Of a DNA stretch of 64,000 bases, positions 31,812 to 40,826 are shown piece after piece. The translations under genes and the position numbers were made by a program. Position 1 is the first letter of the stretch; every line of letters begins with the position of its first letter. Under the pieces are notes generated by a model, which worked only from the letters and a program-made list of their open reading frames with translations, searched no databases and was not told where the DNA came from. The stretch is from Nitratireductor soli (GTDB taxonomy: Bacteria; Pseudomonadota; Alphaproteobacteria; Rhizobiales; Rhizobiaceae), in contig NZ_LFVY01000012.1 of assembly GCF_001050155.1 (NCBI RefSeq), forward strand, positions 149,428 through 213,427. The letters run 5' to 3'.

Positions 31812-34800
31812 ATGCCTGAGACTGCAAACGCAGCGCTGAGAAGCGCCATCCGCGCCCATTATCTGGCCGACGAGGCGCAAGCCGTGGACAATCTGGTGCG
31901 GCTTGCCGGCCTTTCGTCCACCGACCGGCAGGCCATATCGGACAACGCCGCCGATCTTGTGCGCGCCGTGCGTGGGTCGGGCGACATGCATCTGATGGAG
32001 GCGTTTCTGTCCGAATACGGGCTGTCCACGCGAGAAGGCGTTGCGCTGATGTGCCTGGCCGAGGCGCTGCTGCGCGTGCCCGATGCCGAAACGATGGACG
32101 ATCTGATCCGCGACAAGATCGCCCCGCATGACTGGTCGGCCCATTCGGGCGAATCCGCCTCGATCTTCGTCAACGCCTCCACCTGGGCGCTGATGCTGAC
32201 GGGCCGCGTGCTCGACGAGGAAGGCGAGGGCGTCGAGGCGACGCTGCGTGGCCTCGTGCGGCGTCTCGGCGAGCCGGTCATCCGCAAGGCCGTGTCGAAG
32301 GCGATGCGCGAGATGGGCGAGCAGTTCGTTCTCGGCCGCACCATCGACGAGGCGATGAAGCGCGGCCAGCCGATGGTCGCCAAGGGCTATTCCTATTCCT
32401 ACGACATGCTGGGCGAGGCGGCCCGCACCGAGGCCGACGCGCTGCGCTATCACAAGGCCTATGCGGACGCCATCGCCGCGCTGAAGCGGCATTCCAATCG
32501 CGATGACATCCGCGCCAATCCGGGCATCTCGGTCAAGCTGTCGGCGCTGCACCCGCGCTATGAAGAGGCGCAGAAGGAGCGCATGCTGCCGATCATGGTC
32601 GAGCGCCTGACAAGCCTGGCGCTGGATGCCCGCGACGCCCGCATGGGCCTCAACATCGACGCCGAGGAGGCGGATCGGCTCGACCTGTCGCTCGACGTGA
32701 TCGAGACGGTGCTTGCCGACGAGGCTTTTGCCGGCTGGGATGGCTTCGGCGTCGTCGTTCAGGCTTACGGCCCGCGCGCGCCCTTCGTTCTCGATTGGCT
32801 GTATGATCTCGCGGAGCGGCTCGACCGGCGCATCATGGTGCGCCTGGTCAAGGGCGCCTATTGGGATACGGAGATCAAACGCGCCCAGGTGATGGGGCTG
32901 GAGGGCTTTCCGGTCTTCACCCGCAAGGTCAACACCGATGTCAGCTACATCGCCTGCGCGCGCAAGTTGATCGGCATGACCGACCGCGTCTATCCGCAAT
33001 TCGCCACCCACAACGCGCATACGGCGGCGGCGATCCTCGCCATGGCGCCCGACCGCGCGGCGTTCGAGTTCCAGCGCCTGCACGGCATGGGCGAGGCGCT
33101 GCATGAGACGGTGCGCAAGCGCGAGGGCACGCGCTGCCGCATCTACGCCCCGGTCGGCGCGCATCAGGACCTGCTCGCCTATCTTGTGCGCCGGCTCCTG
33201 GAAAACGGCGCCAACTCTTCCTTCGTCCACCAGATCGTCGACACGGCGGTCAGCGCCGAGACGATCGCCACCGATCCTTTCGCCGGCGTCGAGGGGCAGC
33301 CCGCCGCCAATCCGGCGATCCAGCGCCCGCTCGAGATTTTTGGTGCCGGACGGACCAATTCCAGGGGATGGGACATCACGGATCCACTGACCCTGGCGGC
33401 GCTCGATGCGGCGCGCGCGCCCTTCGCGGCACCGCATGTCTGGCGGGCTGAGTCCATCACCCGCGCCAAGGGCAAGGGCGACATGCGCCCTGTCGTCAAT
33501 CCGGCTCAGGTTTCGGAACAGGTCGGCACGGTGCGCGACGCGACACGGCAGCAGGCCGGCGAGGCGGTCGGCCTGGCGCTCGAGGCGCAGCCCGCATGGG
33601 CGGCGCGGCCGGTCACCGAGCGCGCCGCGATCCTGCGCCGCATTGCCGACCTCTACGAGGCGCACGCCGCCGAGTTCTTCGCGCTGGCCACGCGCGAGGC
33701 CGGCAAGACACTGGCCGACGGCATTGCCGAAGTGCGCGAAGCGGTCGATTTCCTGCGGTATTATGCAAGCGAGGCAAGGCAGGCGGAAAGGGACACCGAG
33801 GCGCGCGGCATCATCGTCTGCATTTCGCCCTGGAACTTTCCGCTCGCCATCTTCACCGGGCAGATCGCTGCGGCGCTGGTCACCGGCAATGCGGTGATCG
33901 CCAAGCCGGCCGAGCAGACCTCGCTGATCGCCGCGCGCGCCGTGGCGCTGATGCACGAGGCAGGCATTCCCATCGATGTGATCCAGCTTCTGACCGGCGA
34001 CGGCCCGACGGTCGGCGGTCCGCTGACGGCTGATCCACGCATCGCCGGCGTCTGTTTCACGGGCTCGACCGAGGTGGCGCGGCTGATCGAGCGGCAACTG
34101 GCCACGCACGCCGCGCCCGATGCCATGCTGATCGCCGAGACGGGCGGGCTCAACGCGATGATCGTCGATTCGACCGCGCTGCCCGAGCAGGCGGTGCGCG
34201 ACATCGTCGCCTCGGCCTTCCAGAGCGCCGGCCAGCGTTGCTCGGCATTGCGCATGCTCTACATCCAGAAGGATGTGGAGAAGCGCATGCTGGAGATGCT
34301 GGAAGGCGCCATGCGCGCGCTGACGATCGGTGACCCATGGCAGATTTCCACCGATGTCGGGCCTGTCATCGATGATGAAGCGCTGCAGGGCATTGCCGAC
34401 TACAATCGGCAGATGACCGACAGGGGGCGGCTCATCGCCGCGCTCGACGCGCCGGAAGGTGGCCGCCATGTGGCGCCCACGGCTTTCAAAGTGTCGGGCA
34501 TCGGCGAATTGGAGCGCGAGGTGTTCGGCCCCGTCCTGCATGTGGCGAGCTTCGATGCCGATGCCATAGACGACGTTATTTCCGCTGTTAACGCAAAGGG
34601 TTACGGGCTGACCTTCGGCCTTCACACACGCATCGATGCGCGCGCACAGCATGTCATCGACCATGTCCATGCCGGCAACATCTATGTCAATCGCAACCAG
34701 ATCGGCGCTGTCGTCGGCGCGCAGCCCTTCGGCGGCGAAGGGTTATCGGGCACCGGCCCCAAGGCCGGCGGTCCGCACTATCTGCGCCGCTTCCGCCGCA

Positions 34801-35423
34801 CTGTGTCCGATGGCGGCTCCGCCGTGGAAGGCGCGCCGCTGGCGGGCGCCGCTGTTGCCGGCCTGATGCCGAAGACCGACAGGGCATGGATCGGGCGTGC
34901 CGACCGTCTGGCCACGTTGCGCCGGCTTTTGCGCGGCAAGGCGACGGACGCCATGGCCGCAGCCGCCGGTCTCGACCAGGGGCCGATCGACCTGCCGGGA
35001 CCGACGGGCGAGGCCAACACGCTGATGCTGACGCCGCGCGGCCGGGTTCTGTGTCTTGGCGCCGACGCGGACGCGCTGTTGGCCCAGGCGGTTCAGGCGC
35101 TGGCCGCCGGCAATGCGGTGCTGGCGGTCCATCCCGATGCCTCGCGCGTGCTGAAACCGCTTCTGGGCCAGGGCTTGCCCGTGGCGGCGGCCGATGGCGT
35201 TGTGGAGCCGGCAAGCCTGGCCGGCCTGCCGCTTGATCTCGTTGCCGCAAACGGCGCCGACGCATGGCTGAAAGCCTTGCGTATGGCGCTCGCCGAGCGC
35301 GCCGGCGCCATCGTGCCGCTCGTCACGGAAACGCTGTATCCGGCAGCCTACGCCCATGAACGGGCCATCTGCGTCGACACCACTGCGGCCGGCGGCAATG
35401 CCAGCCTGCTTGCCGCCGTCTGA
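31812..35423 (+). CDS. putA: Bifunctional proline dehydrogenase / L-glutamate gamma-semialdehyde dehydrogenase PutA
   Basis: A 1203-residue enzyme converting proline to glutamate through P5C. ATG at 31812 is preferred over open sequence from 31767. The proline dehydrogenase barrel lies at about residues 170-470 (GLNIDAEEADRLDLSLDVIE; RLVKGAYWDTEIKRAQVMG), followed by an aldehyde dehydrogenase domain (SPWNFPLAIFTGQIAAAL near 680 and the catalytic cysteine in SAGQRCSALRM near 813). A C-terminal segment of about 200 residues has an ALDH-like character, as in long PutA proteins. No N-terminal ribbon-helix-helix motif is seen, so regulation should be through PutR. Confidence 0.95.
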   Translation: MPETANAALRSAIRAHYLADEAQAVDNLVRLAGLSSTDRQAISDNAADLVRAVRGSGDMHLMEAFLSEYGLSTREGVALMCLAEALLRVPDAETMDDLIRDKIAPHDWSAHSGESASIFVNASTWALMLTGRVLDEEGEGVEATLRGLVRRLGEPVIRKAVSKAMREMGEQFVLGRTIDEAMKRGQPMVAKGYSYSYDMLGEAARTEADALRYHKAYADAIAALKRHSNRDDIRANPGISVKLSALHPRYEEAQKERMLPIMVERLTSLALDARDARMGLNIDAEEADRLDLSLDVIETVLADEAFAGWDGFGVVVQAYGPRAPFVLDWLYDLAERLDRRIMVRLVKGAYWDTEIKRAQVMGLEGFPVFTRKVNTDVSYIACARKLIGMTDRVYPQFATHNAHTAAAILAMAPDRAAFEFQRLHGMGEALHETVRKREGTRCRIYAPVGAHQDLLAYLVRRLLENGANSSFVHQIVDTAVSAETIATDPFAGVEGQPAANPAIQRPLEIFGAGRTNSRGWDITDPLTLAALDAARAPFAAPHVWRAESITRAKGKGDMRPVVNPAQVSEQVGTVRDATRQQAGEAVGLALEAQPAWAARPVTERAAILRRIADLYEAHAAEFFALATREAGKTLADGIAEVREAVDFLRYYASEARQAERDTEARGIIVCISPWNFPLAIFTGQIAAALVTGNAVIAKPAEQTSLIAARAVALMHEAGIPIDVIQLLTGDGPTVGGPLTADPRIAGVCFTGSTEVARLIERQLATHAAPDAMLIAETGGLNAMIVDSTALPEQAVRDIVASAFQSAGQRCSALRMLYIQKDVEKRMLEMLEGAMRALTIGDPWQISTDVGPVIDDEALQGIADYNRQMTDRGRLIAALDAPEGGRHVAPTAFKVSGIGELEREVFGPVLHVASFDADAIDDVISAVNAKGYGLTFGLHTRIDARAQHVIDHVHAGNIYVNRNQIGAVVGAQPFGGEGLSGTGPKAGGPHYLRRFRRTVSDGGSAVEGAPLAGAAVAGLMPKTDRAWIGRADRLATLRRLLRGKATDAMAAAAGLDQGPIDLPGPTGEANTLMLTPRGRVLCLGADADALLAQAVQALAAGNAVLAVHPDASRVLKPLLGQGLPVAAADGVVEPASLAGLPLDLVAANGADAWLKALRMALAERAGAIVPLVTETLYPAAYAHERAICVDTTAAGGNASLLAAV

Positions 35424-35426
35424 CCG

Positions 35427-36314
35427 TCAACGCTTGAAAGCGAGCGGCACCGTAAAGCCCCAGGACGAGCGGCCGGCATCGGCCGGTATCGATGGGAAGG
35501 GGGCGGCACGGTGCACGGTTTCGATCGCCGCCTTGTCGAGCACCGGCGAGCCGGAGCTGCGCACGACGCGCACGCCGCTCACCGCGCCGTTTTGCGCCAC
35601 CGTAAAGCGCACATGCGCTTCGCCGCGCAGCCGCTCGCGCTTGGCCGCGCTCGGATAGCGCAGGGAACGGCGCAGCTTCGAGACGATCTTGCCGGGATAG
35701 TTCGACGTCCGCGCGTTGCCGCTTTGCGAAGCGCGCGCCGTCTGCCGCCCCTTCGCCGCCTCGCCGGCATTCTGCCTGCCGGACGCGCTGCCGCGTTGGG
35801 CGTCCTGCCTGTCCTGCCCGCGCGACCCCGAGGTTCGCGGCTTCTTCTGCCGGGTCTCCGCCTTGCGCGTCTCGCGTGGCTGCGGCTTGCTCTCCTGCAC
35901 CGTTTTCCTGGGCGGCACGTAATCGGGCCGGGGGGTCGGAAGGGGCGCATCGGCGGCCACCACGGCAATCTCCGCTTGCTCTACCGGCTCGACCGTTTCG
36001 ACGGGTGTCTCGGCTACCGCGACCTCCACCGCTTCGCTTTCGACCGGCGTCGCCGTCGGTTCGGGAGCGATCTCCGTCGCGGTTTCAGGCTCCACCGCGG
36101 CGGGTGTCTCATCGATGACCGGCGCGACCTCGTCGATCGTTTCGCCGGACGACAACTGGTCGGCGAATGCGTTGCCGGCGATGGCGATTTCGGTGGTGCC
36201 GCCGCCGGCGATCTCCACCTGCGGCGCGCGCAGCCCGATGAAGCCGGCGGCTCCGGCGTGAAGGCTGAGAGAAATGGCGATCGCCGCCGTCCATTTCAGT
36301 GTCCTGGCGTTCAT
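35427..36314 (-). CDS. tonB: TonB family energy transducer of the heme uptake system
   Basis: A 295-residue protein with an N-terminal transmembrane anchor (WTAAIAISLSLHAGAAGFIG, residues 8-27), a long Pro/Glu-rich periplasmic spacer (residues 60-140), and a C-terminal TonB domain: YPGKIVSKLRRSLRYPSAAK, then ERLRGEAHVRFTVAQNGAV. It couples the proton motive force to the outer membrane receptor. Its start overlaps the second exbD by four bases (ATGA), and it is last in the minus-strand unit that begins with the heme receptor. Its stop is three bases from that of putA, convergently. Confidence 0.9.
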   Translation of the reverse strand: MNARTLKWTAAIAISLSLHAGAAGFIGLRAPQVEIAGGGTTEIAIAGNAFADQLSSGETIDEVAPVIDETPAAVEPETATEIAPEPTATPVESEAVEVAVAETPVETVEPVEQAEIAVVAADAPLPTPRPDYVPPRKTVQESKPQPRETRKAETRQKKPRTSGSRGQDRQDAQRGSASGRQNAGEAAKGRQTARASQSGNARTSNYPGKIVSKLRRSLRYPSAAKRERLRGEAHVRFTVAQNGAVSGVRVVRSSGSPVLDKAAIETVHRAAPFPSIPADAGRSSWGFTVPLAFKR

Positions 36315-36721
36315 GGTTCCGCCCGTTCCGTGACAATGCTGATCTTGCCGGCGCCGGCCGCCCTGAGCGCGCCGACGATGTCGACCAGCCGGGCGGCAGG
36401 CAGGTCGCGGTCGGCCGCCACCCGGATTTCCAGCGTTTGCCCGCTCTGCATGTCGGCCTCGGCATGGTGCCGCGCAACGAAGCCGGCGGCATCGACCACC
36501 GTTCCTTCCGCGCGCATCTCGCCATCCTTGGTGACGAACAACGCGCCGGGTGGCTCCGAACGCTCCGCATCGCTGGTCGAGATCAGCGCCACCGCATTGT
36601 CGAGCGGCGGCGTCAGCGTTCCCGCCACCAGGAAGAAGATCAGCATCAGGAAGACGATGTTGATCAGCGTGACCGTGCTTTCACGCGGCCGGGTTTGACG
36701 GGGGCGGGCAAGACGCAGCAT
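36311..36721 (-). CDS. exbD: ExbD/TolR family protein (second copy)
   Basis: A 136-residue protein with a short cytoplasmic N-terminus (MLRLARPRQTRPRESTVTLI), a single transmembrane helix (NIVFLMLIFFLVAGTLTPPL) and a periplasmic TolR/ExbD domain ending DIVGALRAAGAGKISIVTER. The N-terminal STVTLINIVFLMLIFFLVAG fits ExbD; the conserved aspartate expected in the helix (LID.F in the other copy) is replaced by asparagine here (LINIVF), so this copy may not carry the protonatable residue. It overlaps tonB by four bases and follows the first exbD by three. Confidence 0.87.
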   Translation of the reverse strand: MLRLARPRQTRPRESTVTLINIVFLMLIFFLVAGTLTPPLDNAVALISTSDAERSEPPGALFVTKDGEMRAEGTVVDAAGFVARHHAEADMQSGQTLEIRVAADRDLPAARLVDIVGALRAAGAGKISIVTERAEP

Positions 36722-36724
36722 GGG

Positions 36725-37126
36725 TTATCTCGCAATCGACAGGGTTAGCGTGGTGTCCTTGCGGATGCGCTCGACGGCGCTCACCAGGGCCTGCGACGTC
36801 AGCGCGCCGCGCACCAGAAGCACCGCCGTGTCGGCGCCGCTCTCGTCGAGACGCGCCAGTTCGGCGATGGCCTCCTCCTCGGGCAAGGACAGGCCGTTGA
36901 TGCGCCAGCCTTCGGCATCATCGACGCGAACCAACACATCTGGTGTCTTGCCGCCGGCCGATGTCGCCGCCGGGCCGCCGGAAATCTCCACTTTCGCGAA
37001 GCGCGTGAAGGTCGACGACAGCATGAAGAACAGCAGCAAGAGAAAGATCACGTCGATCAGCGAGGTGAGCGACAGCGGCCGGCGCCGATGGATCGCCTGG
37101 GCGTCAATGCGCATGGCGGGCCCCAT
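36725..37126 (-). CDS. exbD: ExbD/TolR family protein (first copy)
   Basis: A 133-residue protein of the TonB motor. The helix SLTSLIDVIFLLLLFFMLSS (residues 19-38) contains the conserved aspartate in LIDVIFLL that takes part in proton flow. The periplasmic part (SGADTAVLLVRGALTSQALV near the C-terminus) is typical. It overlaps exbB by 23 bases, so it is tightly translationally coupled to it, and lies just ahead of a second exbD gene. The two ExbD proteins may form a heteromeric stator. Confidence 0.9.
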   Translation of the reverse strand: MGPAMRIDAQAIHRRRPLSLTSLIDVIFLLLLFFMLSSTFTRFAKVEISGGPAATSAGGKTPDVLVRVDDAEGWRINGLSLPEEEAIAELARLDESGADTAVLLVRGALTSQALVSAVERIRKDTTLTLSIAR

Positions 37127-37805
37127 GCAACATGGCCGGCGCCGGGGATGTGGCCGCCGGCTGCTCGGCCTCGCCGGACATACTGTGCGACAGGACTGAG
37201 CTTGTCATCGTCTCGATCGCCACCCGCTCGTTTTCCAGCCGGGTTTCGAACCAGGTGAGGACCAGCGAGATGGGCATCGCCACGGCCAGGCCGCAAGCCG
37301 TGGTCAAAAGAGCGACCCAGATGCCGCCGGCCAAAAGGGATGGATCGACATTGTTGCCGGCCTGCTGCAATTGCTGAAAGGCGTCGATCATGCCGAGCAC
37401 CGTGCCGAACAGGCCGAGCAGCGGTGCCACCTGGGCAATGGCGTCGAGGGCGCGAAAGCCACGCTGCAATTCATGCAGCCGGCTGAGCACGATGCGGCTC
37501 ACCTCGTCCTCGACCGCGTCCTTGGTCGTGCCTGAGCCCGCCAGCCGGATGGCCGCCGCCAGCGCTTCCTCCAGCGGCGAGCGGGCATTGCCGAGGGCGG
37601 CGCGCGCTTCGCCATGGTTGCGGTGGAACCAGGCATGCAGGGCGCGCTTGGCCCGCCCGCGCCGGCCGATGCGCTCGCGCTGGAACTGCGCCAGCTTCAG
37701 GAGAATCAGCGCCACGGCGAAAACCGACAGCACCAGCAGGATCGCCACGACGGGGCCGCCGAGCTTGAGGAAGGAGCCGATTGTGGTGGCGAGGCCGTCG
37801 ATCAT
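37104..37805 (-). CDS. exbB: MotA/TolQ/ExbB proton channel family protein
   Basis: A 233-residue inner membrane protein with three transmembrane helices: VAILLVLSVFAVALILLKLA near the N-terminus and, in the second half, VAPLLGLFGTVLGMIDAFQQ and GIWVALLTTACGLAVAMPIS. The GLFGTV and LLTTACGL motifs are characteristic of ExbB/TolQ. It is the pentameric partner of ExbD. It lies 75 bases downstream of the secreted 153-residue gene in the heme receptor unit. Confidence 0.92.
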   Translation of the reverse strand: MIDGLATTIGSFLKLGGPVVAILLVLSVFAVALILLKLAQFQRERIGRRGRAKRALHAWFHRNHGEARAALGNARSPLEEALAAAIRLAGSGTTKDAVEDEVSRIVLSRLHELQRGFRALDAIAQVAPLLGLFGTVLGMIDAFQQLQQAGNNVDPSLLAGGIWVALLTTACGLAVAMPISLVLTWFETRLENERVAIETMTSSVLSHSMSGEAEQPAATSPAPAMLHGARHAH

Positions 37806-37880
37806 GATGTGTATTCCTGTCGTTTCCGTTGGGTCGGCTGTTTGCCGAAGCTGCTCCGGTTGCTTGCCGAAGACGCCCGG

Positions 37881-38342
37881 TTATTTTCCAAAGGCAATGT
37901 CGCTGCGCGTCGTGGGCGTCAGCCTGGCGATGCAATCGCCGGTTTCGATGCGGTCGCCTTCGCAGGCGGTGGCGTCGTTGATCAGCACGCGGCCGATCTG
38001 TGCGCAGTCGGCATCGGCCAGATCGAAGCGGCGTACCTTGGTCTTTTCCGCCGGCAGATCCTGGAAATCGAGCACCATCAGGCGGTCGACCAGCCCTTGC
38101 TTGTCGAACAGGGCGATTTCATAGGCCGCCTTGTCGATGTCGTGTTCCAGCCCGTTCTGCACCACGAAGGCGATGCGGCAGCCCTTGTCGCTGGCTTCGA
38201 GGGCGTTGAGTTCGAGATTGATTGTTTTCGCCGGCGCCGTTTCCTGCGCCGGCGCGCCTAACGGCATCATCACGGCCATTCCCGCCGCCAGCGCAAGGCC
38301 GGCGGCGGGCAGGGAGGTGCGGATCGGGTTGATGGATGACAT
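37881..38342 (-). CDS. Secreted hypothetical protein in the heme receptor operon
   Basis: A 153-residue protein with a signal peptide (about residues 1-33, LPAAGLALAAGMAVMMPLGA ending near AQE). The mature part begins TINLELNALEASDKGCRIAF, with cysteines in KGCRIAF, ADCAQIG, ACEGD and GDCIAR, four in all, which suggests disulphides in the periplasm. It starts five bases after the receptor stop codon and ends 75 bases before exbB, so it is very likely co-transcribed. I do not recognise a family with a known function; location suggests a role in heme or iron uptake. Confidence 0.8.
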   Translation of the reverse strand: MSSINPIRTSLPAAGLALAAGMAVMMPLGAPAQETAPAKTINLELNALEASDKGCRIAFVVQNGLEHDIDKAAYEIALFDKQGLVDRLMVLDFQDLPAEKTKVRRFDLADADCAQIGRVLINDATACEGDRIETGDCIARLTPTTRSDIAFGK

Positions 38343-38347
38343 GGCGC

Positions 38348-40408
38348 TCAGCCTCCCAGGCGCATGGTTGCGCCGACCTTCACGGTGAGGCCGGGCTGGT
38401 TGTATTTGCCGCCGGAGATGTCGGCCATCGGCAGCATGTATTTCTCGTCGAGGAGGTTATCGACGCGGAAATCGAAGCGCAGATTCTCGGTCGCCTGATA
38501 GTTGGCGTAGAGGTTCACCAGCGTGTAGTCCTCGGCGAATGTCGACCCCTTGGGCGCCTTGTTGAACTGAACCTCCCCGCCGAGCGTCAGGCGTTTCTCC
38601 AGGAAACGCATTCCGCCGTCGAGGGTCACGCTGGCGGCGGGAATGCGCTTCAGATCGCTGCGCTTGCCGTCAAGACCGATCTCCTCTCCGTCGATGATAG
38701 AAACGCTGATGCCGCCGAAATACCGGCCGGCATCGTAATGGCTCTCCAACTCGAAGCCGTGGATTTCAGCCGATTGGATGTTCTGGTTCTGCATGCAGAA
38801 GCCCATCGGAGAGAAGGAACATGGCGTTCCAGGCGCCACATTGACGCTGGCGAACGTGATGTAGTCATCCACATCGTTGTGGAAATACGCCGCCTTGATG
38901 CGCAACCTGTCATCCGCCCTCATCAGGCCCTCCGCCCTGTAGTTCACGCCGGCTTCCCAGGTCTTGCCGGTTTCCGGCTTCAGGTCGGGATTGGGCAGGA
39001 ACGGGAACGGTGCGCCGCCTGGATGGATTCCGCTGATGAAGGCTTCGGCGGTGGTCGGCGCGCGATATCCTTCCGAATAGGAGCCGTAGACCTGCAATCC
39101 CTGGAGAAACCCTTCGCTGAAGGGAGAGACGCCGACGGAGATGCGCGGCGACAGGCGGTTTCCGGTGCTTTTCTTCGTTCCTTCGAGGTCGTAGGCGTCG
39201 TAGCGCAGTCCGGCAACCACCTCGAGCCACTCATAGCGGAGCTTGTCCTGGACATAGCCGCCCCAGATGGTTCTCTTGCCGTTCGGGTTGAAGAAATTGG
39301 ATCCGCCGGACGCGGTCTTTGAGGTGAAGTCGTCATAGATCCAGTCGCCGCCGACGGTCAGCTCATGCCCGATCGCGCCTGTGTCGAAATAAGATGTGTT
39401 CCAGACGTCCAGGCTCGATGTGCGCAGATCGTATTCCGTCGCGGCGCCGGCCTGAACCTCCCGCAGGTCCATCGAGTTGACGGCGCCCTTGATGTTGAGG
39501 TTGAGCCACTTCTCCTCGGCGTCGGTGATCTTGAAGGCGCCGGTGAAGGCGTTGCTCTTCAACGTGTTGTCGAGGGTGGCGGTGCTCGACCATTCATTCT
39601 TGGACCCGGTCCAGCCAAGCGTCAACTCGCTGAATTCGGTCGGCTTGATGGTGCCCTTCAGATGCCCGCTCAGAACATCGAAACTGGAATAATCGACGCG
39701 CGTGCCGCCGCCATCCTTGTAGTCGCCGAAATCCCGCCAGACGATGTTGCCCAGGATGGAGGCGTTTTCGTTGAAGCGCAGCGCGCCCGTGGCGCTCGTC
39801 GTCCAGCCGGGACCGTTCGATTCGTAGCGCCCCGTGGTGGACAGCGCATAGGTTTCGTCATCGCGCAGGAAATCCTCGGCGCCCTTCGTCTCGAAATAGA
39901 CGACGCCGCCGATTGCGCCTGAGCCGAACGTGTTGGCGCTCGGGCCGCGAATGACGTCCACCTGCTTGACGAGTTCCGGATCGAGCCAGAACATGCGCGA
40001 CACTTCATGTCCCGATTTGTGAAAATTCTGCCGCGCCCCGTCGACGATCACCGAAACGCGCCCGGCGTCCTGCAAGCCGCGAATGTTGACGTTGGTCACC
40101 GAAGGCCGGCCATTGGCGTAGATGCTGACGCCCGGCACGCCGAACAGGATGTCGCTCGGCGTCGCGGCCATGCGGCGGGCGAGCTGCTCGCCGCTTACCT
40201 GGCTGACCGAGGCCATCGTTTCGATTGGCGTCTTGCCGGTGCGGCTGACGACGGTGATTCGATCAAGAGTCGTATTATCATTTTGAGATTCAACGCGTTT
40301 TGGAAGCGCGTCTGCTTCCTGCGCGTTGGAAAAATCAGACAGCAGCAATGGTACCAGCGCAGTGCCGCAAAGCAGCAAAGTGTTCCTGCGCGCTATATGC
40401 CTAAACAT
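38348..40408 (-). CDS. hmuR: TonB-dependent heme/hemoglobin receptor
   Basis: A 686-residue outer membrane receptor. ATG at 40408 with GGGGAAAG upstream is preferred; a GTG at 40423 is an alternative. The signal peptide (FRHIARRNTLLLCGTALVPL) is followed by a plug domain (TVVSRTGKTPIETMASVSQV as TonB box region, then VIRGPSANTFGSGAIGGVVY) and a barrel whose last strand ends VKVGATMRLGG. The segment LSPRISVGVSPFSEGFLQGL and the Y.EGYRAPTTAEAF motif fit the heme/hemoglobin receptor group. It heads a unit with a dedicated ExbB-ExbD-TonB system and is divergent from hemP-hmuSTUV. Confidence 0.9.
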   Translation of the reverse strand: MFRHIARRNTLLLCGTALVPLLLSDFSNAQEADALPKRVESQNDNTTLDRITVVSRTGKTPIETMASVSQVSGEQLARRMAATPSDILFGVPGVSIYANGRPSVTNVNIRGLQDAGRVSVIVDGARQNFHKSGHEVSRMFWLDPELVKQVDVIRGPSANTFGSGAIGGVVYFETKGAEDFLRDDETYALSTTGRYESNGPGWTTSATGALRFNENASILGNIVWRDFGDYKDGGGTRVDYSSFDVLSGHLKGTIKPTEFSELTLGWTGSKNEWSSTATLDNTLKSNAFTGAFKITDAEEKWLNLNIKGAVNSMDLREVQAGAATEYDLRTSSLDVWNTSYFDTGAIGHELTVGGDWIYDDFTSKTASGGSNFFNPNGKRTIWGGYVQDKLRYEWLEVVAGLRYDAYDLEGTKKSTGNRLSPRISVGVSPFSEGFLQGLQVYGSYSEGYRAPTTAEAFISGIHPGGAPFPFLPNPDLKPETGKTWEAGVNYRAEGLMRADDRLRIKAAYFHNDVDDYITFASVNVAPGTPCSFSPMGFCMQNQNIQSAEIHGFELESHYDAGRYFGGISVSIIDGEEIGLDGKRSDLKRIPAASVTLDGGMRFLEKRLTLGGEVQFNKAPKGSTFAEDYTLVNLYANYQATENLRFDFRVDNLLDEKYMLPMADISGGKYNQPGLTVKVGATMRLGG

Positions 40409-40475
40409 TACAACTTTCCCCACAAAACAGAAGAGAACAGATCGACTGGCGCTGGCTTGCCGATTGTGAACCGGC

Positions 40476-40492
40476 TAAGAATTTTTTCTTGA
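40476..40492. promoter_or_regulatory. A/T-rich imperfect dyad between hmuR and hemP
   Basis: taagaattttttcttga forms AAGAA/TTCTT arms. It resembles a degenerate Irr-type ICE site (TTTAGAA-N3-TTCTAAA) but matches poorly, so only a weak candidate. Confidence 0.3.
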
Positions 40493-40527
40493 GAATTCCA
40501 CTCCGGTATTGCGGTGGCTATAAAATA

Positions 40528-40542
40528 TGATAATGAAAGTCA
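40528..40542. promoter_or_regulatory. IRO-type motif (candidate RirA site)
   Basis: The sequence is TGA-N9-TCA (tgataatgaaagtca), the form described for the iron-responsive operator bound by RirA in rhizobia. It lies 70 bases upstream of the hemP start and 120 bases from the hmuR start, in the divergent promoter region. A rirA gene is found at 44852-45313, which supports the assignment. Confidence 0.6.
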
Positions 40543-40611
40543 AGAAAGCGGAATACGAAAATGCACTGTCGCGCCAGCCGATGCGAGCCGAACAAAGAGG
40601 AGGGGTTCTCC

Positions 40612-40812
40612 ATGAAGACATATTTGTCCATCGACCCTACGGGGCAGGCCGACATGCAGCAGTGGACGGGTGCCCACGCAGGGGGCGCGCCCGACCGCAC
40701 CATTTCCAGCATCGACCTGTTCGGCGGACGTCGCGAGATCGGGATAGAGCATCATGGTGCCTATTACCGTCTCAAGATCACGCGCCAGGGAAAGCTGATC
40801 TTGAACAAGTAG
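40612..40812 (+). CDS. hemP: Hemin uptake protein HemP
   Basis: A 66-residue protein starting at ATG 40612 with an AAGAGGAGGGG site. The C-terminal part is diagnostic: ISSIDLFGGRREIGIEHHGA followed by YYRLKITRQGKLILNK, the HemP signature. HemP is a small activator of hmu gene expression in several rhizobia and proteobacteria. It is the first gene of hemP-hmuSTUV, divergent from the receptor gene, with an IRO-like site upstream. Confidence 0.92.
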   Translation: MKTYLSIDPTGQADMQQWTGAHAGGAPDRTISSIDLFGGRREIGIEHHGAYYRLKITRQGKLILNK

Positions 40813-40826
40813 GACAGGGATGAGGA

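Noticed and set aside
31716..34670. 984-codon minus-strand open frame opposite putA
   Set aside because: Shadow of putA, whose frame has clear proline dehydrogenase and ALDH motifs.
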